A program made the translations under genes and the position numbers. The notes under the pieces were generated by a model. That model searched no databases and was not told where the DNA came from. It saw only the letters and a program-made list of their open reading frames with translations. This document shows, piece after piece, positions 25,959 to 33,978 of a DNA stretch of 64,000 bases. This stretch comes from Streptomyces sp. NBC_01381. Its GTDB lineage: Bacteria; Actinomycetota; Actinomycetes; Streptomycetales; Streptomycetaceae. The number at the start of each line of letters is the position of its first letter. The stretch's first letter is position 1. Location of the stretch: assembly GCF_026340305.1 (NCBI RefSeq), contig NZ_JAPEPI010000001.1:1550001-1614000 (forward strand), read 5' to 3'.

Positions 25959-26234
25959 CTGGTGCTCCTCTTCGGGGATGTCGTGCTGGTGCTGTGAGGT
26001 GGTGCGACTGCCCTGGAAGTGGCCGGTCCGGTAGTCCGTCGGCCCGCACTTCGAAACGCCGGTGTGCTGTTGATCTGCACGACCTGGCGGCGAGGGCAGC
26101 GTTGGCTGCTGTGCGTGAAGAGACGATTCCAGGCTGCGAGCCGCGTGCGCGGACAGGTTGTGCGGAGGGTTCTGCCGCGAGCGGTATTGACGGGAACGCC
26201 ACATGTGGTACCCGCGAGCGTTCAACTTGCCGAT

Positions 26235-26441
26235 ATGGCCGACGAGTTCGCGACGGTCAGCCGCTCCGCGGCGGGGAGGGCACTACGGTGTGGGCGACAG
26301 CGGACTGGCGAGCCGTGCCTCTGGTCGCGGGCGCCGGTTTGCACACGATTCCAAGAGTTCGCCGCGTCCTGGACCCAGAAGGTCGACTGTCCGTCCTGCG
26401 TCGCCGTCCTGCAGTTGCGGCAGGAGGCGAGTACTGGCTGA
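26235..26441 (+). CDS. Possible small Cys-rich protein
   Basis: In the ~690-bp gap before dprA, a 68-residue plus frame from ATG 26235 has spaced cysteines (RCGRQRTGEPC, then VDCPSC) like a zinc-ribbon. There is no clear ribosome-binding site and competing frames are open, so this is weak. The rest of the gap (25959-26234, 26442-26648) shows no gene. Confidence 0.3.
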   Translation: MADEFATVSRSAAGRALRCGRQRTGEPCLWSRAPVCTRFQEFAASWTQKVDCPSCVAVLQLRQEASTG

Positions 26442-26648
26442 TGCGAGCCGTGGCGAGTAGCGCCGTTCGAACAGCGCCCGATGGCTGACCGGCGTCAACC
26501 TCGGATAAGTGTCACGCATGTGCCTACCTTGAGCTTGTTTGTCCGCCTATACGCCTCCCCGCGTATGCGTCATGATGGAGGCGGTCCACAGCACGGCAGC
26601 ACCACCCTTCGAACACCTGGGACCGCGAGTAGAAGGACCCCCGAGGAC

Positions 26649-27608
26649 ATGATCACGACGACGACCCAGCAGATGGATCTGCTGACCCTATGCGCACTGC
26701 GCACGGACAAGAAGTCCGTCGACTGGCACCTGCTGGCCAGGACGTGCCAGTCCCCTGAGGCACTCCATGTGCTCCTCGGCGGCGACATCCCAGAAGACTC
26801 CGATATCGCCAGCAAGAGCGTGACGATCTTGCGGAAGGCGCTCCCGGATCTCGACGACGCCCGTACCCGGGTCGCCGCCGAACTTGAGGCTGCCTCTCAG
26901 GCCGGCGCCCGCCTGGTGACGGTGCTTGATCCGGAGTATCCGGCCAACCTGCGGCTGATCCCCAACCTGCCCCCGTTCTTGTTCTACCTGGGTGATCTCG
27001 ACGAACGGGATGCCCGGTCTGCCGCCGTCGTCGGTACCCGCAACGCGAGCGCAGACGGAGTGCGCCGAGCAGCTCGCATGGCGGATGGTCTGGTGGAGAA
27101 CGATGTTGTGGTGTTCAGCGGTCTGGCGAAGGGCATCGACACCGCCGCGCACACGGCCACCTTGGAAGCCGGTGGCCGCACCGTGGCGGTGATGGGCACC
27201 GGCATTGCCGCGAAGGTCTACCCGGCCCAGAACAAGCAGTTGGCCGCACAGATCCTCGACCAGGGCGGCGCGCTCCTGTCTCAGTTCTGGCCCACATCCG
27301 GTCCGGCGACCTGGACGTTCCCGCGTCGGAACGTCGTCATGTCCGGATGCACGATCGGTAGCATCGTCATTGAGGCGTCCTCCACCTCCGGCGCCAAGAT
27401 GCAGGCGCGTCTCGCGGCGGAGCACGGCAAGCACGTCTTCCTCATCCGCTCCCTGGCCACCAGCGAGCCGTGGGCCGCGAAGATGGTCACCGAGGGCAGA
27501 GCGGTGGAGGTCGTTGAACTCGACGATGTCCTGTCCCGCCTCGGGAGCGCAGCGCGAGTTCAGCAGGCTGGCCAGCAGCGTCTCCAGCTCGCGCTGGAGG
27601 GCCTGTGA
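26649..27608 (+). CDS. DprA/SMF-family protein, ShosA-like
   Basis: A 319-residue protein with the DprA Rossmann domain: YPANLRLIPNLPPFLFYLGD entry, AAVVGTRNAS, the hallmark SGLAKGIDTAAHTATLEAGG, and GSIVIEASSTSGAKMQARLA. An N-terminal helical ~60 residues precede it. ATG 26649 has a GAGGA site; the frame upstream is not coding-like. It overlaps the following ComF-type gene by 4 bp. Chromosomal DprA acts in transformation or recombination. DprA homologues paired with a phosphoribosyltransferase form the ShosTA toxin-antitoxin/defence system, where the DprA-like protein is the antitoxin. That pairing fits here. Confidence 0.9.
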   Translation: MITTTTQQMDLLTLCALRTDKKSVDWHLLARTCQSPEALHVLLGGDIPEDSDIASKSVTILRKALPDLDDARTRVAAELEAASQAGARLVTVLDPEYPANLRLIPNLPPFLFYLGDLDERDARSAAVVGTRNASADGVRRAARMADGLVENDVVVFSGLAKGIDTAAHTATLEAGGRTVAVMGTGIAAKVYPAQNKQLAAQILDQGGALLSQFWPTSGPATWTFPRRNVVMSGCTIGSIVIEASSTSGAKMQARLAAEHGKHVFLIRSLATSEPWAAKMVTEGRAVEVVELDDVLSRLGSAARVQQAGQQRLQLALEGL

Positions 27609-28357
27609 CGGGAACCTCCGGCCTGCCCCGGCCACTGGGGTTCCCCAACTGCAAGAAGTGCGCCTACCGCATCAACGGAACTCCCGCCGTGTGCGCGGAA
27701 TGCGCCGCCGCGACCATGCGCCCGCTGGCGGAGCATCACTGTGCGGTCTGCAGCCAGAGCCTGGATGCCCCGGACGCCACATGCCGGAACAAGATCTGCC
27801 GGTGGAGCCCGGAGAGGCGGTGCTTCACCCGCGTCGATGCCCTGGCCCTGTTCGCTCATCCTCTGGAACAGCCGATCAAGCGGTTCAAGTACGACGGCCG
27901 CAAGGGGTGGAGCAAGGTCTTCGGGCGGCTCATCGTCGGATGGCTTGAGGAGCACCGCAGGCAGGTCGCCGACATCGACCTCATCATCGGCAACCCCACA
28001 GCACCCGACCGCGTTCCGCTCCAGCACATCGAAACGATCATGGAGTCCGCCTACACGGAGGACACGCTGGACCAGTGGCCGATCGCCGACCCCGACAGTC
28101 CCGTGCTGACCAAGAAGTACGAGACGAAGAAGTCGGCCAGCGGTGGCGCTCAGTGGGCAGACAAACTGCAGGCCGCAGAGGAGCACGCCAAGGCGCTGAG
28201 GTTCCACAGGAGCGTGGAAGGCAAACGCATCCTGCTGATTGACGACGTCTTCACGACCGGGGCCACATTCCACACGGTTGGCAAGCGCCTCATAGCCGAA
28301 GGAAAGGCGACCGAGGTCCGAGGACTGGTCCTGGCGCGCGTCCCGTTCGGTTCCTGA
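27605..28357 (+). CDS. ComF-type phosphoribosyltransferase, ShosT-like
   Basis: A 250-residue protein. The N-terminal zinc-ribbon region has spaced cysteines (NCKKCAYR, CAECAAA, HCAVCSQS, then CRNKIC). The C-terminal type I phosphoribosyltransferase domain carries the PRPP loop ILLIDDVFTTGATF. This is the ComF plan. GTG 27605 overlaps the dprA stop (GTGA). In ShosTA systems the phosphoribosyltransferase is the toxin. Competence-type ComF is the alternative, but Streptomyces lacks known competence and this pair sits on a mobile element. Confidence 0.85.
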   Translation: MTGTSGLPRPLGFPNCKKCAYRINGTPAVCAECAAATMRPLAEHHCAVCSQSLDAPDATCRNKICRWSPERRCFTRVDALALFAHPLEQPIKRFKYDGRKGWSKVFGRLIVGWLEEHRRQVADIDLIIGNPTAPDRVPLQHIETIMESAYTEDTLDQWPIADPDSPVLTKKYETKKSASGGAQWADKLQAAEEHAKALRFHRSVEGKRILLIDDVFTTGATFHTVGKRLIAEGKATEVRGLVLARVPFGS

Positions 28358-28440
28358 AGGTCAAGTCAAAGGATCTGGTGCAGAGTTGGGCTGCTCGTAT
28401 TCCAGTGGTGCCAGGCGAGGGCTGTGCGCCACCCTCAACT

Positions 28441-28995
28441 GTGACCCTCTTCTATCTGGTTCAACATGCCGAGAAGGAGCGCCAACTTGGTGACCCCGGC
28501 CTGACCGCTCTCGGCCGGCGGCAAGCTGCCCGAACGGCGAAGTGGCTTCAGCATGCCGGGATCGGTTCCGTGTTCAGCAGTCCGCTACAGCGGGCCCGGG
28601 AGACGGCGCAGTTCATCACGGCGGCCTCCGGTCTCCAACTTCAGGAGGATGACCGGCTGCGTGAGCGGATGAACTGGGCTGATGGCGAGCCCATCGAAGA
28701 GTTTCTCGCTGACTGGGCAGCCACTGTCCGGGACCGGGACTTCGTTCCACGATCCGGTGACTCTTCGCGGAACGCCGGTGCTCGGTTCTTGTCCTGCCTA
28801 GCCGATCTTGGGGCTGAGCAGGGGCCAGTCGCAGTGGTCACCCACGGAGGGGTCACTGTGGACCTGCTACGCACACTGATCGGCGACGAGGCGGTGCCGG
28901 ACAGGCTGATGCACGAGGGAGTCCCCTCGTGCGCGATCACCACACTCGACGGCATGGCCGTCGCCAGCATCGCGTCGCAGGCACACCTTCAATAG
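28441..28995 (+). CDS. Histidine-phosphatase-family protein with altered RH(G/A) motif
   Basis: GTG 28441 gives a 184-residue phosphoglycerate-mutase-fold protein. The second half of the active site is intact (SSPLQRARETA; VAVVTHGGVTVDLL with the second catalytic His). The first motif, normally LVRHGE or LVRHAE, reads YLVQHAEKE, with Gln in place of the phosphate-binding Arg. Activity may be reduced or changed. It follows the dprA-comF pair by 83 bp on the same strand and could be the third gene of the unit. A stable hairpin follows it. Confidence 0.8.
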   Translation: MTLFYLVQHAEKERQLGDPGLTALGRRQAARTAKWLQHAGIGSVFSSPLQRARETAQFITAASGLQLQEDDRLRERMNWADGEPIEEFLADWAATVRDRDFVPRSGDSSRNAGARFLSCLADLGAEQGPVAVVTHGGVTVDLLRTLIGDEAVPDRLMHEGVPSCAITTLDGMAVASIASQAHLQ

Positions 28996-29001
28996 AGTGC
29001 C

Positions 29002-29022
29002 GGGGCCCTTGCTCAGGGCCCC
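29002..29022 (+). terminator. Terminator-like hairpin
   Basis: GGGGCCC and GGGCCCC form a 7-bp stem with a 7-nt loop, just after the histidine-phosphatase stop. Confidence 0.6.
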
Positions 29023-29105
29023 AACCCCCGCTAGGCCAGGGCCTTTCTCACCGGACTGCGCACAAAACGTTCGGGAATTCGGCTACTCGGTGGCAGGGTG
29101 CAGAT

Positions 29106-29642
29106 ATGGATCAAGCAGAGGTATTGCTCATCGGGGGGCGAGCCGGCGTCGGCAAGACGACGGTGGGATGGGAAGTCTCAGCGCGCTTGCGTGCCGCGAT
29201 GGTTCCGCACTGCGTAATCGAAGGCGACTTCATGGGGCAGGCACACCCGGCCCCGGAAGGGGACCCCCGCCGGAAGAAGATCGCTGAACGTAATCTCACC
29301 GCGCTCTGGTCGAACTACGCCGACCTCGGGTACCGCCGCCTGATCTACACGCACACCGTGAGCGTACTGGCGGAGAACGAGAGCATGTTCCAGCGTGCGA
29401 TGGGTGCAAACGTCAGGATCGTGCGTGTTGTGCTTGCCGCATCCGATGCCACTGCGCGTGAGCGGCTTACGGGTCGCGAACTCGGCTCGGAGTTGGAGCA
29501 CGAGCTGAGGAGCAGCGCCCGGAAGGCGCGGATTCTGGACGAGCAGACGCCTGTTGACGCGGTGCGAGTGACGACTGACGGACGCGCCGTGGTCGATATT
29601 GCGCGCGAAGTGGTGGGAGCTACCGGTTGGGCCAGGGGCTGA
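29106..29642 (+). CDS. P-loop nucleotide kinase-like protein
   Basis: A 178-residue protein with Walker A GGRAGVGKTTVG (about 10-21), a VIEGDFM strand (the DxD-like site of shikimate/gluconate-type kinases), and a C-terminal lid region RERLTGRELGSELEHELRS. Fold and size fit small-molecule or polynucleotide kinases of the AAA_17/AAA_33 group. Substrate unknown. ATG start 29106 with GGCAGG upstream. Confidence 0.8.
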   Translation: MDQAEVLLIGGRAGVGKTTVGWEVSARLRAAMVPHCVIEGDFMGQAHPAPEGDPRRKKIAERNLTALWSNYADLGYRRLIYTHTVSVLAENESMFQRAMGANVRIVRVVLAASDATARERLTGRELGSELEHELRSSARKARILDEQTPVDAVRVTTDGRAVVDIAREVVGATGWARG

Positions 29643-29815
29643 CGGTTAGGTCCTTCGCCCTTCATGGACGGGTTCAGCTGAGGATGACGGGGAGCTGTGG
29701 TGCGGCCTGGCGGGCGATGGCGAGCCTGTCGGTCCGGCTGGCCAGGCCGCACTGCTGCTTCGGGGGTTGATGCCCCGTTCGGCGTGTGTTCCGCGGTCTC
29801 GTCAGAGGTGCAGCT

Positions 29816-30139
29816 CTACGGCTGCTGTATGGGGTCGTCTGGAAGGCCGTTGAGGACGGCTGCGTGCCATTTCTCTGAGTTGAAGTACGAAAGGACAACT
29901 GGGGCTGAGGTCCGGATGTCTTCTTGGCGTGCTTCCCAGCCGTGGTTGTGGTCGCCACGGGTCTCGCAGCCTGGGCAGCCGTCTTCGCCTTCTATGTGGC
30001 CCGCCATCCAGGCGTTGACAGCGGTATTGAGTACGACGTCGAAGACATCTTCCCCCTGGTGCAGGTTCTGGGCAGCGGTCGCCAGGATGAGGCCGAGCTC
30101 TGGGCACATTCGGGGCGGCATGGGAGCGAGGGGATTCAT
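29816..30139 (-). CDS. Hypothetical protein, 107 aa, end of small-gene operon
   Basis: A soluble protein with CPGCETRGDHNHGW, a possible metal site with two Cys and two His. It overlaps the previous gene by ATGA. It is the last member of the operon that runs leftwards from about 32.7 kb. The 29643-29815 gap beyond it has no convincing gene. Confidence 0.6.
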   Translation of the reverse strand: MNPLAPMPPRMCPELGLILATAAQNLHQGEDVFDVVLNTAVNAWMAGHIEGEDGCPGCETRGDHNHGWEARQEDIRTSAPVVLSYFNSEKWHAAVLNGLPDDPIQQP

Positions 30140-30423
30140 GCTGATCGCTTTCGAGGGCTACTGGTTGGGGTGCCGATGTAGCGGGCGTAGACGTCGGCGC
30201 TGCCGTCCTCCGCTGTGCGGGCTCGGGCTTCGAAGGCGCCGGCCGGGCGGAATGCTGCGTGCCTGCCGGTGCGGATGCGGTAGCTGAGGTTGGTGGCCCG
30301 GTTCAGGTTGCCGCGGTTGTCTATGAGCGCCCATTCGCCGAGGTGCTCGCGTAGTTCCGCGGCGGTGTCGTACGCGTCCTGGTTGCCGTGGGGGACCGGC
30401 AGGGGTTCGAAGCGGGCGTGCAT
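30136..30423 (-). CDS. Hypothetical protein, 95 aa
   Basis: A basic protein (DNRGNLNRATNLSYRIRTGR) of the kind common in early regions of actinophages and integrative plasmids. Its ATG overlaps the stop of the upstream gene (TGATG). No domain recognised. Confidence 0.6.
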   Translation of the reverse strand: MHARFEPLPVPHGNQDAYDTAAELREHLGEWALIDNRGNLNRATNLSYRIRTGRHAAFRPAGAFEARARTAEDGSADVYARYIGTPTSSPRKRSA

Positions 30424-30650
30424 CAGGAGTCTCCGGGGCTCAAGCGGGTGGTCTCGGCGAGATGGCGGATCTTGGCGGCGATGGCGAAGTGGTCGTCTGC
30501 CAGGTGCTCGCAGAGCATGTCGGCGAGGCGGGCGATCTCTTGCAGCGCCTGGTTGGCATTGAAGGACGTGCCGGTGGGCGTGCTCTGACCGCGTGCCGCC
30601 GCTTGGAGCGTGGTGTGCGGCGAGTTGGGGGTGCGGTCAGAGTGCGTCAT
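30423..30650 (-). CDS. Hypothetical helical protein, 75 aa
   Basis: Mostly helical (FNANQALQEIARLADMLCEH, FAIAAKIRHLAE), with no domain assigned. ATG 30650 follows AAGGACG. It is coupled to the downstream gene by overlap. Confidence 0.55.
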   Translation of the reverse strand: MTHSDRTPNSPHTTLQAAARGQSTPTGTSFNANQALQEIARLADMLCEHLADDHFAIAAKIRHLAETTRLSPGDS

Positions 30651-30671
30651 CAGCGTCGTCCTTGATGAGGG

Positions 30672-30791
30672 TCAGCGGTTGTTGCAGCGGCAGGTGTTGG
30701 TGATGGTGTTGAACCAGCTGTCGCAGGAGTTGCACCACATGGCACCTGGCGTGGGCGGTACCTCAGAGTGTTGCTTGGTGTGGTCGAGCAC
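30672..30791 (-). CDS. Small zinc-ribbon-like protein, 39 aa
   Basis: A GTG at 30791 opens a 39-codon frame ending in MWCNSCDSWFNTITNTCRC and a short tail. Four cysteines in CxxC...CxC spacing suggest a metal-binding knuckle. It fills the gap between two genes of the same operon, 19 bp from the following stop and 18 bp before the next stop. It is short, so this rests on the Cys pattern and operon fit. Confidence 0.5.
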   Translation of the reverse strand: MLDHTKQHSEVPPTPGAMWCNSCDSWFNTITNTCRCNNR

Positions 30792-30808
30792 GGGGCGGGG
30801 TCACCTTT

Positions 30809-31129
30809 TCAGAGGTTGTCGGGGAGTTGGGCGCGGGGCCCGTTGGGGGCGAGGACGGTGACTATGTGGTCGAGGTCCTTGGGGCGCCACAGGGCGGCTT
30901 CGAAGCCGCACGCCGCCAGGTGCTTGAGCCAGTCGCGCTGGGCTGGGCGCAGGCGCCCGGTGTCGGACTTGAACTCGGCGAAGATCGTGCGCCTGGTCGT
31001 GGGGTGTCCGTAGACCTCGTCGGGCCATCCAGCGTCGCTGCGCTGCGAGTTGTGGGTGTGGTACGTGAGGGCCCAGCCACGCAGGGCGGCGAGCTTGCGG
31101 ACGTGCCGGCGGAACTGTTCCTCGGTCAC
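30809..31129 (-). CDS. VRR-NUC domain nuclease
   Basis: A 106-residue PD-(D/E)xK nuclease of the VRR-NUC type: SDAGWPDEVYG (the catalytic Asp), FAEFKSDTGRLRPAQRDWL (E-x-K plus the conserved RxxQxxWL helix) and FEAALWRPKDLDHI. Stand-alone VRR-NUC proteins occur in phages and may resolve branched DNA. GTG start 31129 overlaps the upstream stop. Confidence 0.85.
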   Translation of the reverse strand: MTEEQFRRHVRKLAALRGWALTYHTHNSQRSDAGWPDEVYGHPTTRRTIFAEFKSDTGRLRPAQRDWLKHLAACGFEAALWRPKDLDHIVTVLAPNGPRAQLPDNL

Positions 31130-31416
31130 GCAGCAGCCGTCCGGTGTGGCCGCGGGGCTATGGCCTCTTCGAGTGCGGCTCGGTGCGCGGCCGCGTCGGG
31201 GTCAGGATTGCCCGGAATGCGGCGGACAGCTGAAGAGTCCGGCAGGTTGGGGCGCCGGTGCTGTTCCTTGAGGAGTTCCCGCAGTGGCTGGCGGGTCTTC
31301 TCCTGGAGGAGTGTTTCGAGGGGGCGGCCGTACTGCTCGACGATGAGGGCCCGGTGCAGGGCTTCGTCGACGGCGTTGTGGAGGGCTTCGTCGTGTCGTG
31401 TGTTTGTGGCAGGCAT
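31126..31416 (-). CDS. Hypothetical protein, 96 aa
   Basis: Start set at ATG 31416 (GGAG upstream) because the open frame further upstream passes through a hairpin and Pro/Arg-rich noncoding-like sequence. The product is helical (HDEALHNAVDEALHRALIVE, PLETLLQEKTRQPLRELL). It precedes and overlaps the VRR-NUC gene and may be a partner. Confidence 0.6.
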   Translation of the reverse strand: MPATNTRHDEALHNAVDEALHRALIVEQYGRPLETLLQEKTRQPLRELLKEQHRRPNLPDSSAVRRIPGNPDPDAAAHRAALEEAIAPRPHRTAAA

Positions 31417-31437
31417 GTTCGTGGTTCTCCATGGGTG

Positions 31438-31471
31438 GGCCGGGACCCGCAGTGGGGTGCGGGTCCCGGCC
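31438..31471. terminator. Long intercistronic hairpin
   Basis: GGCCGGGACCCGCA (31438-31451) pairs perfectly with TGCGGGTCCCGGCC (31458-31471). It lies in the 206-bp gap between small genes and may attenuate the downstream VRR-NUC part of the operon. No further gene is seen in the gap. Confidence 0.65.
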
Positions 31472-31622
31472 GGAGGGGTGGCCCGTATCTGACGGGCCGT
31501 TCCGGGCGGGCGGGGCGCGGGGGGTCGCTGCCCGTCCGGAGGCTGGGTGGATGGTGGGGCCGTGCCAGGGCCACACATCACGTAAGAACCTAGCATGCAG
31601 ATAAACACCGGCCTATTTGAGG

Positions 31623-31808
31623 TCAGTCTGCGATGGCCAGTTCGTCGTCGTAGTACGGCAGCGGCTTCACGGCGCCGTCCCACAAGACCATGTTCAACTC
31701 CTCGCCGGTCAGCGGGTCGCGGGCATGGCTGGTGACCTGCCCGTACAGGCGGAGCTTGCCTCCGGGGGTGGGCTTGACGGGGGTGACGGACGTCCTGGTG
31801 GCGAGCAT
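31623..31808 (-). CDS. Hypothetical protein, 61 aa
   Basis: ATG 31808 has a clear AAGGAGAG site. The product is a short beta-type sequence (GKLRLYGQVTSHARDPLTGE) with an acidic tail. No family. Confidence 0.6.
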   Translation of the reverse strand: MLATRTSVTPVKPTPGGKLRLYGQVTSHARDPLTGEELNMVLWDGAVKPLPYYDDELAIAD

Positions 31809-31841
31809 GCTCTCTCCTTGCTGGTCGGCGGGTTGGTGTGG

Positions 31842-32102
31842 CTACTGGGCGGTGGCGAGGACGTCGAGGCCTCGGCCCCATTCGGCGGTGACGGGTTCGT
31901 TGAAGGCGAAGCCCGAGCCGGGGCTTTCGAAGTCGGTGGCGCGCCAGTCGCCGCAGGTGCCGGTGGCGAGGCGCTCGAAGTGCTGGATGCTGCCATCGCC
32001 AAGGGCTATGGCCAGTCGAACGATTCCTGGCGGTGCGGGGGATGGGGTGATGCGCTGCCCTTCTTTGAGGGCTTGCTGGGCTAGCTGATCTCCAAGAACC
32101 AT
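31842..32102 (-). CDS. Hypothetical protein, 86 aa
   Basis: ATG 32102 with AGGAAG upstream. Glycine-rich beta pattern (IVRLAIALGDGSIQHFERLA); no domain recognised. Member of the operon starting at about 32.66 kb. Confidence 0.6.
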   Translation of the reverse strand: MVLGDQLAQQALKEGQRITPSPAPPGIVRLAIALGDGSIQHFERLATGTCGDWRATDFESPGSGFAFNEPVTAEWGRGLDVLATAQ

Positions 32103-32139
32103 TGTGAACTTCCTTGGCTGTTGAGTACCGGCCTATTGG

Positions 32140-32382
32140 TCAGTAGAGGGAGGCGTATCCGTCGCACGTTGGGCATGTCTCTTCCGTGCCGGGGGTGACG
32201 CCGTCGGTGCAGTGCGGACAGGGGAGGCGGTGGCCCGCGCCGTGGCAGGTGTCGCATTCGCGGGTGCGCGCGTAGGGGCCGTGGAGGTAGGTGGCGATTC
32301 CGGTGCCCTCGCAGGTCTCGCACTCGGGTGCGTTGACCCCGAGGGCGTCGAAGGCTTCCACCATGGCCGGGGCGGTGAGCAT
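32140..32382 (-). CDS. DnaJ-type zinc-finger protein, 80 aa
   Basis: Four CxxC motifs in two pairs (CETCEGTG, CDTCHGAG, CPHCTDG, CPTCDGY) give the DnaJ/HSP40 Cys-rich central domain without a J domain. Such stand-alone modules bind zinc and may act as small adaptors in phages and plasmids. ATG 32382; 32364 is an alternative. Confidence 0.75.
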   Translation of the reverse strand: MLTAPAMVEAFDALGVNAPECETCEGTGIATYLHGPYARTRECDTCHGAGHRLPCPHCTDGVTPGTEETCPTCDGYASLY

Positions 32383-32399
32383 CGCTGGCGTCTCGGGGC

Positions 32400-32663
32400 T
32401 CAGCGGTCGATCTTGGTGAAGGCGCGCAGCAGTGTCGGGCCGCCATCTGCGTGCTGCCGCCCGCCGGTCAACTCGATTCGGTCCCCATGCTGGGTCACCG
32501 TGTCGTAGGCCATGACCAGGAGCGCCTTCACGTCTCCGCGCACCTTGCAGCCATCGACCGCGTTCATGGAGGAGGCGACCAAGTTGCCCGCGCGGTCGTA
32601 TGCGTAGCTCTCCGTGCCGTAGGTGGCGGTCTCGTCGATCCGCAGGTCGTGAATGCTGTTCAT
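32400..32663 (-). CDS. First gene of small-gene operon, 87 aa hypothetical
   Basis: ATG 32663 is chosen because AAGGAAG precedes it and the -10 box lies about 60 bp upstream. The product (DLRIDETATYGTESYAYDRA; VRGDVKALLVMAYDTV) is beta-rich and unassigned. It heads the leftward operon under promoter copy A. Confidence 0.6.
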   Translation of the reverse strand: MNSIHDLRIDETATYGTESYAYDRAGNLVASSMNAVDGCKVRGDVKALLVMAYDTVTQHGDRIELTGGRQHADGGPTLLRAFTKIDR

Positions 32664-32726
32664 CTCGGCGTTCTTCCTTCGCGGTTGTTGCTGGAGTGAG
32701 CTGCTCACCCCTACCTCTTAAGTATT

Positions 32727-32778
32727 ATTCTACTCACTTGGATGGGGGTGTCCACTCCCCGAAGGTGATCTCGACTAC
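32727..32778 (-). promoter_or_regulatory. Promoter/operator copy A
   Basis: On the minus strand: -35 TGGACA (32749-32754), 16-nt spacer, -10 TAGAAT (32727-32732), a good sigma-70/HrdB promoter. The -35 sits inside the dyad GGGGTGTCCACTCCCC (plus strand, 32745-32760). Four bases further upstream is GTGATCTCGACTAC (32765-32778), also dyad-like (GTnnTCnnGAnnAC). The same parts occur at copy B. Confidence 0.75.
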
Positions 32779-32851
32779 AGCCGGGCAGGGCCCAGTTGGA
32801 GCACAGAGAAATCCGTGCCGCCGTCTGCTCGGCGCTGCCATCCTGATCGCC

Positions 32852-33358
32852 ATGGACGCAGAACTCCGGACCGCCAGCCCCCAGGACGCCGATGCGCTGC
32901 TTGATCTCCAGCTCATCTTGGACCGGGAGTCCACGTTCATGCTGCTGGAGCCCGGCGAGCGGGAGACAGACCCGAGCCGCCTGCGCACACGCTTGGGCGA
33001 CAAGGACGACCCGTCGTACACCGTGATCGCCTGGGACGGCCTCACCGCTGCCGGATACGTGTCTGTCGGCATCTCCCCGTACGCCAGGGCCCGTGCAACG
33101 GGCCACGTGGTCACCGGCGTGGCCGAACGATTCACGGGCCGCGGGCTTGGACGTGCCCTGCTGCAAGCAGCGCGCGAGCATGCCGTTGAACGAGGTCTCC
33201 ACAGGCTCGAACTGACGGTCATGGAGCACAACCGCCGTGCCCTCAGCCTCTACCTGGGCTGCGGATACCAGGTCGAAGGCCTTCGCCGCGACGTTCTCAC
33301 CGTCGAGGGCGAGGACGTCAGCGAGTACTACATGGGACTGCTACTCGCCCCGTCGTGA
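32852..33358 (+). CDS. GNAT family N-acetyltransferase
   Basis: A 168-residue GNAT with VVTGVAERFTGRGLGRALLQ (acetyl-CoA loop) and LTVMEHNRRALSLYLGCGYQ. ATG 32852. It stands between the two leftward small-gene operons, on the opposite strand, so it looks like inserted cargo. It resembles RimI-like or toxin-modifying GNATs in layout; substrate unknown. Confidence 0.85.
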   Translation: MDAELRTASPQDADALLDLQLILDRESTFMLLEPGERETDPSRLRTRLGDKDDPSYTVIAWDGLTAAGYVSVGISPYARARATGHVVTGVAERFTGRGLGRALLQAAREHAVERGLHRLELTVMEHNRRALSLYLGCGYQVEGLRRDVLTVEGEDVSEYYMGLLLAPS

Positions 33359-33377
33359 CGTGCAGGAGACGTGATGG

Positions 33378-33731
33378 TCAGCGGCCGCTCTGTTCGTTGC
33401 CCGCGTCGAGGACCACGAGAGCGACGAGCGTGCGGCCGGCCCGGTTGTAGGGGCGTTCCGCGTAGAGCCGTCCCACGACGAACTCGTGCTCGAGGTGGCG
33501 TTCCAGGTGCAGAAGCCAGCCTGCGGCCGTGCATGTGGAGTTGGGCTTGGCCGTATAGGAGCTGGGGGCTTTCACACCGTGCCACGTCAGGATCACAGCC
33601 GGAATGTCATCCAGCAGTGTGGGTTGCGCGCGCCAGCCCGGGCGGCCCCTGTCCGGCGAGTGGGGCCGGACGCCGCGGCGGTGCAGGGCGCTTTGGACAT
33701 CACTGAGCAACGTTTCGGTGCTCGCGCTCAC
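33378..33731 (-). CDS. Hypothetical protein, 117 aa
   Basis: GTG 33731 has AAGGAG eight bases upstream; this start is preferred to the longer open frame. The product contains VILTWHGVKAPSSYTAKPNS and LERHLEHEFVVGRLYAERPY, a probable beta-barrel. It is the last gene of the parB operon. Confidence 0.6.
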   Translation of the reverse strand: MSASTETLLSDVQSALHRRGVRPHSPDRGRPGWRAQPTLLDDIPAVILTWHGVKAPSSYTAKPNSTCTAAGWLLHLERHLEHEFVVGRLYAERPYNRAGRTLVALVVLDAGNEQSGR

Positions 33732-33759
33732 AGACTTGCTCCTTGCAGGGGTGCGCGTG

Positions 33760-33978
33760 TCAGAACAGTTCTTCTTGACCGTCGGCGTCGCCCGGCTGCC
33801 CGTGGCCGGAGCAGCGTGGACTGCGGTCAGGGAAGGTGTCGCCGAAGAGAGCGGCAGTGCCGAACCGGTCAGGTGCGGCGACGATCCGAACTGGGCCCGC
33901 ATGTACGGGCAGCTCATTGGGGGCTGCTGAGTCGAAGTCGGCACGCCCCATCTGCGTCCAGCACTTTCCGGCGCTCAT
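33760..33978 (-). CDS. Hypothetical protein, 72 aa
   Basis: ATG 33978 follows GGAGGAG. The sequence (VRIVAAPDRFGTAALFGD) suggests a small beta module; tail acidic. It overlaps the upstream stop by 4 bp. Confidence 0.6.
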   Translation of the reverse strand: MSAGKCWTQMGRADFDSAAPNELPVHAGPVRIVAAPDRFGTAALFGDTFPDRSPRCSGHGQPGDADGQEELF

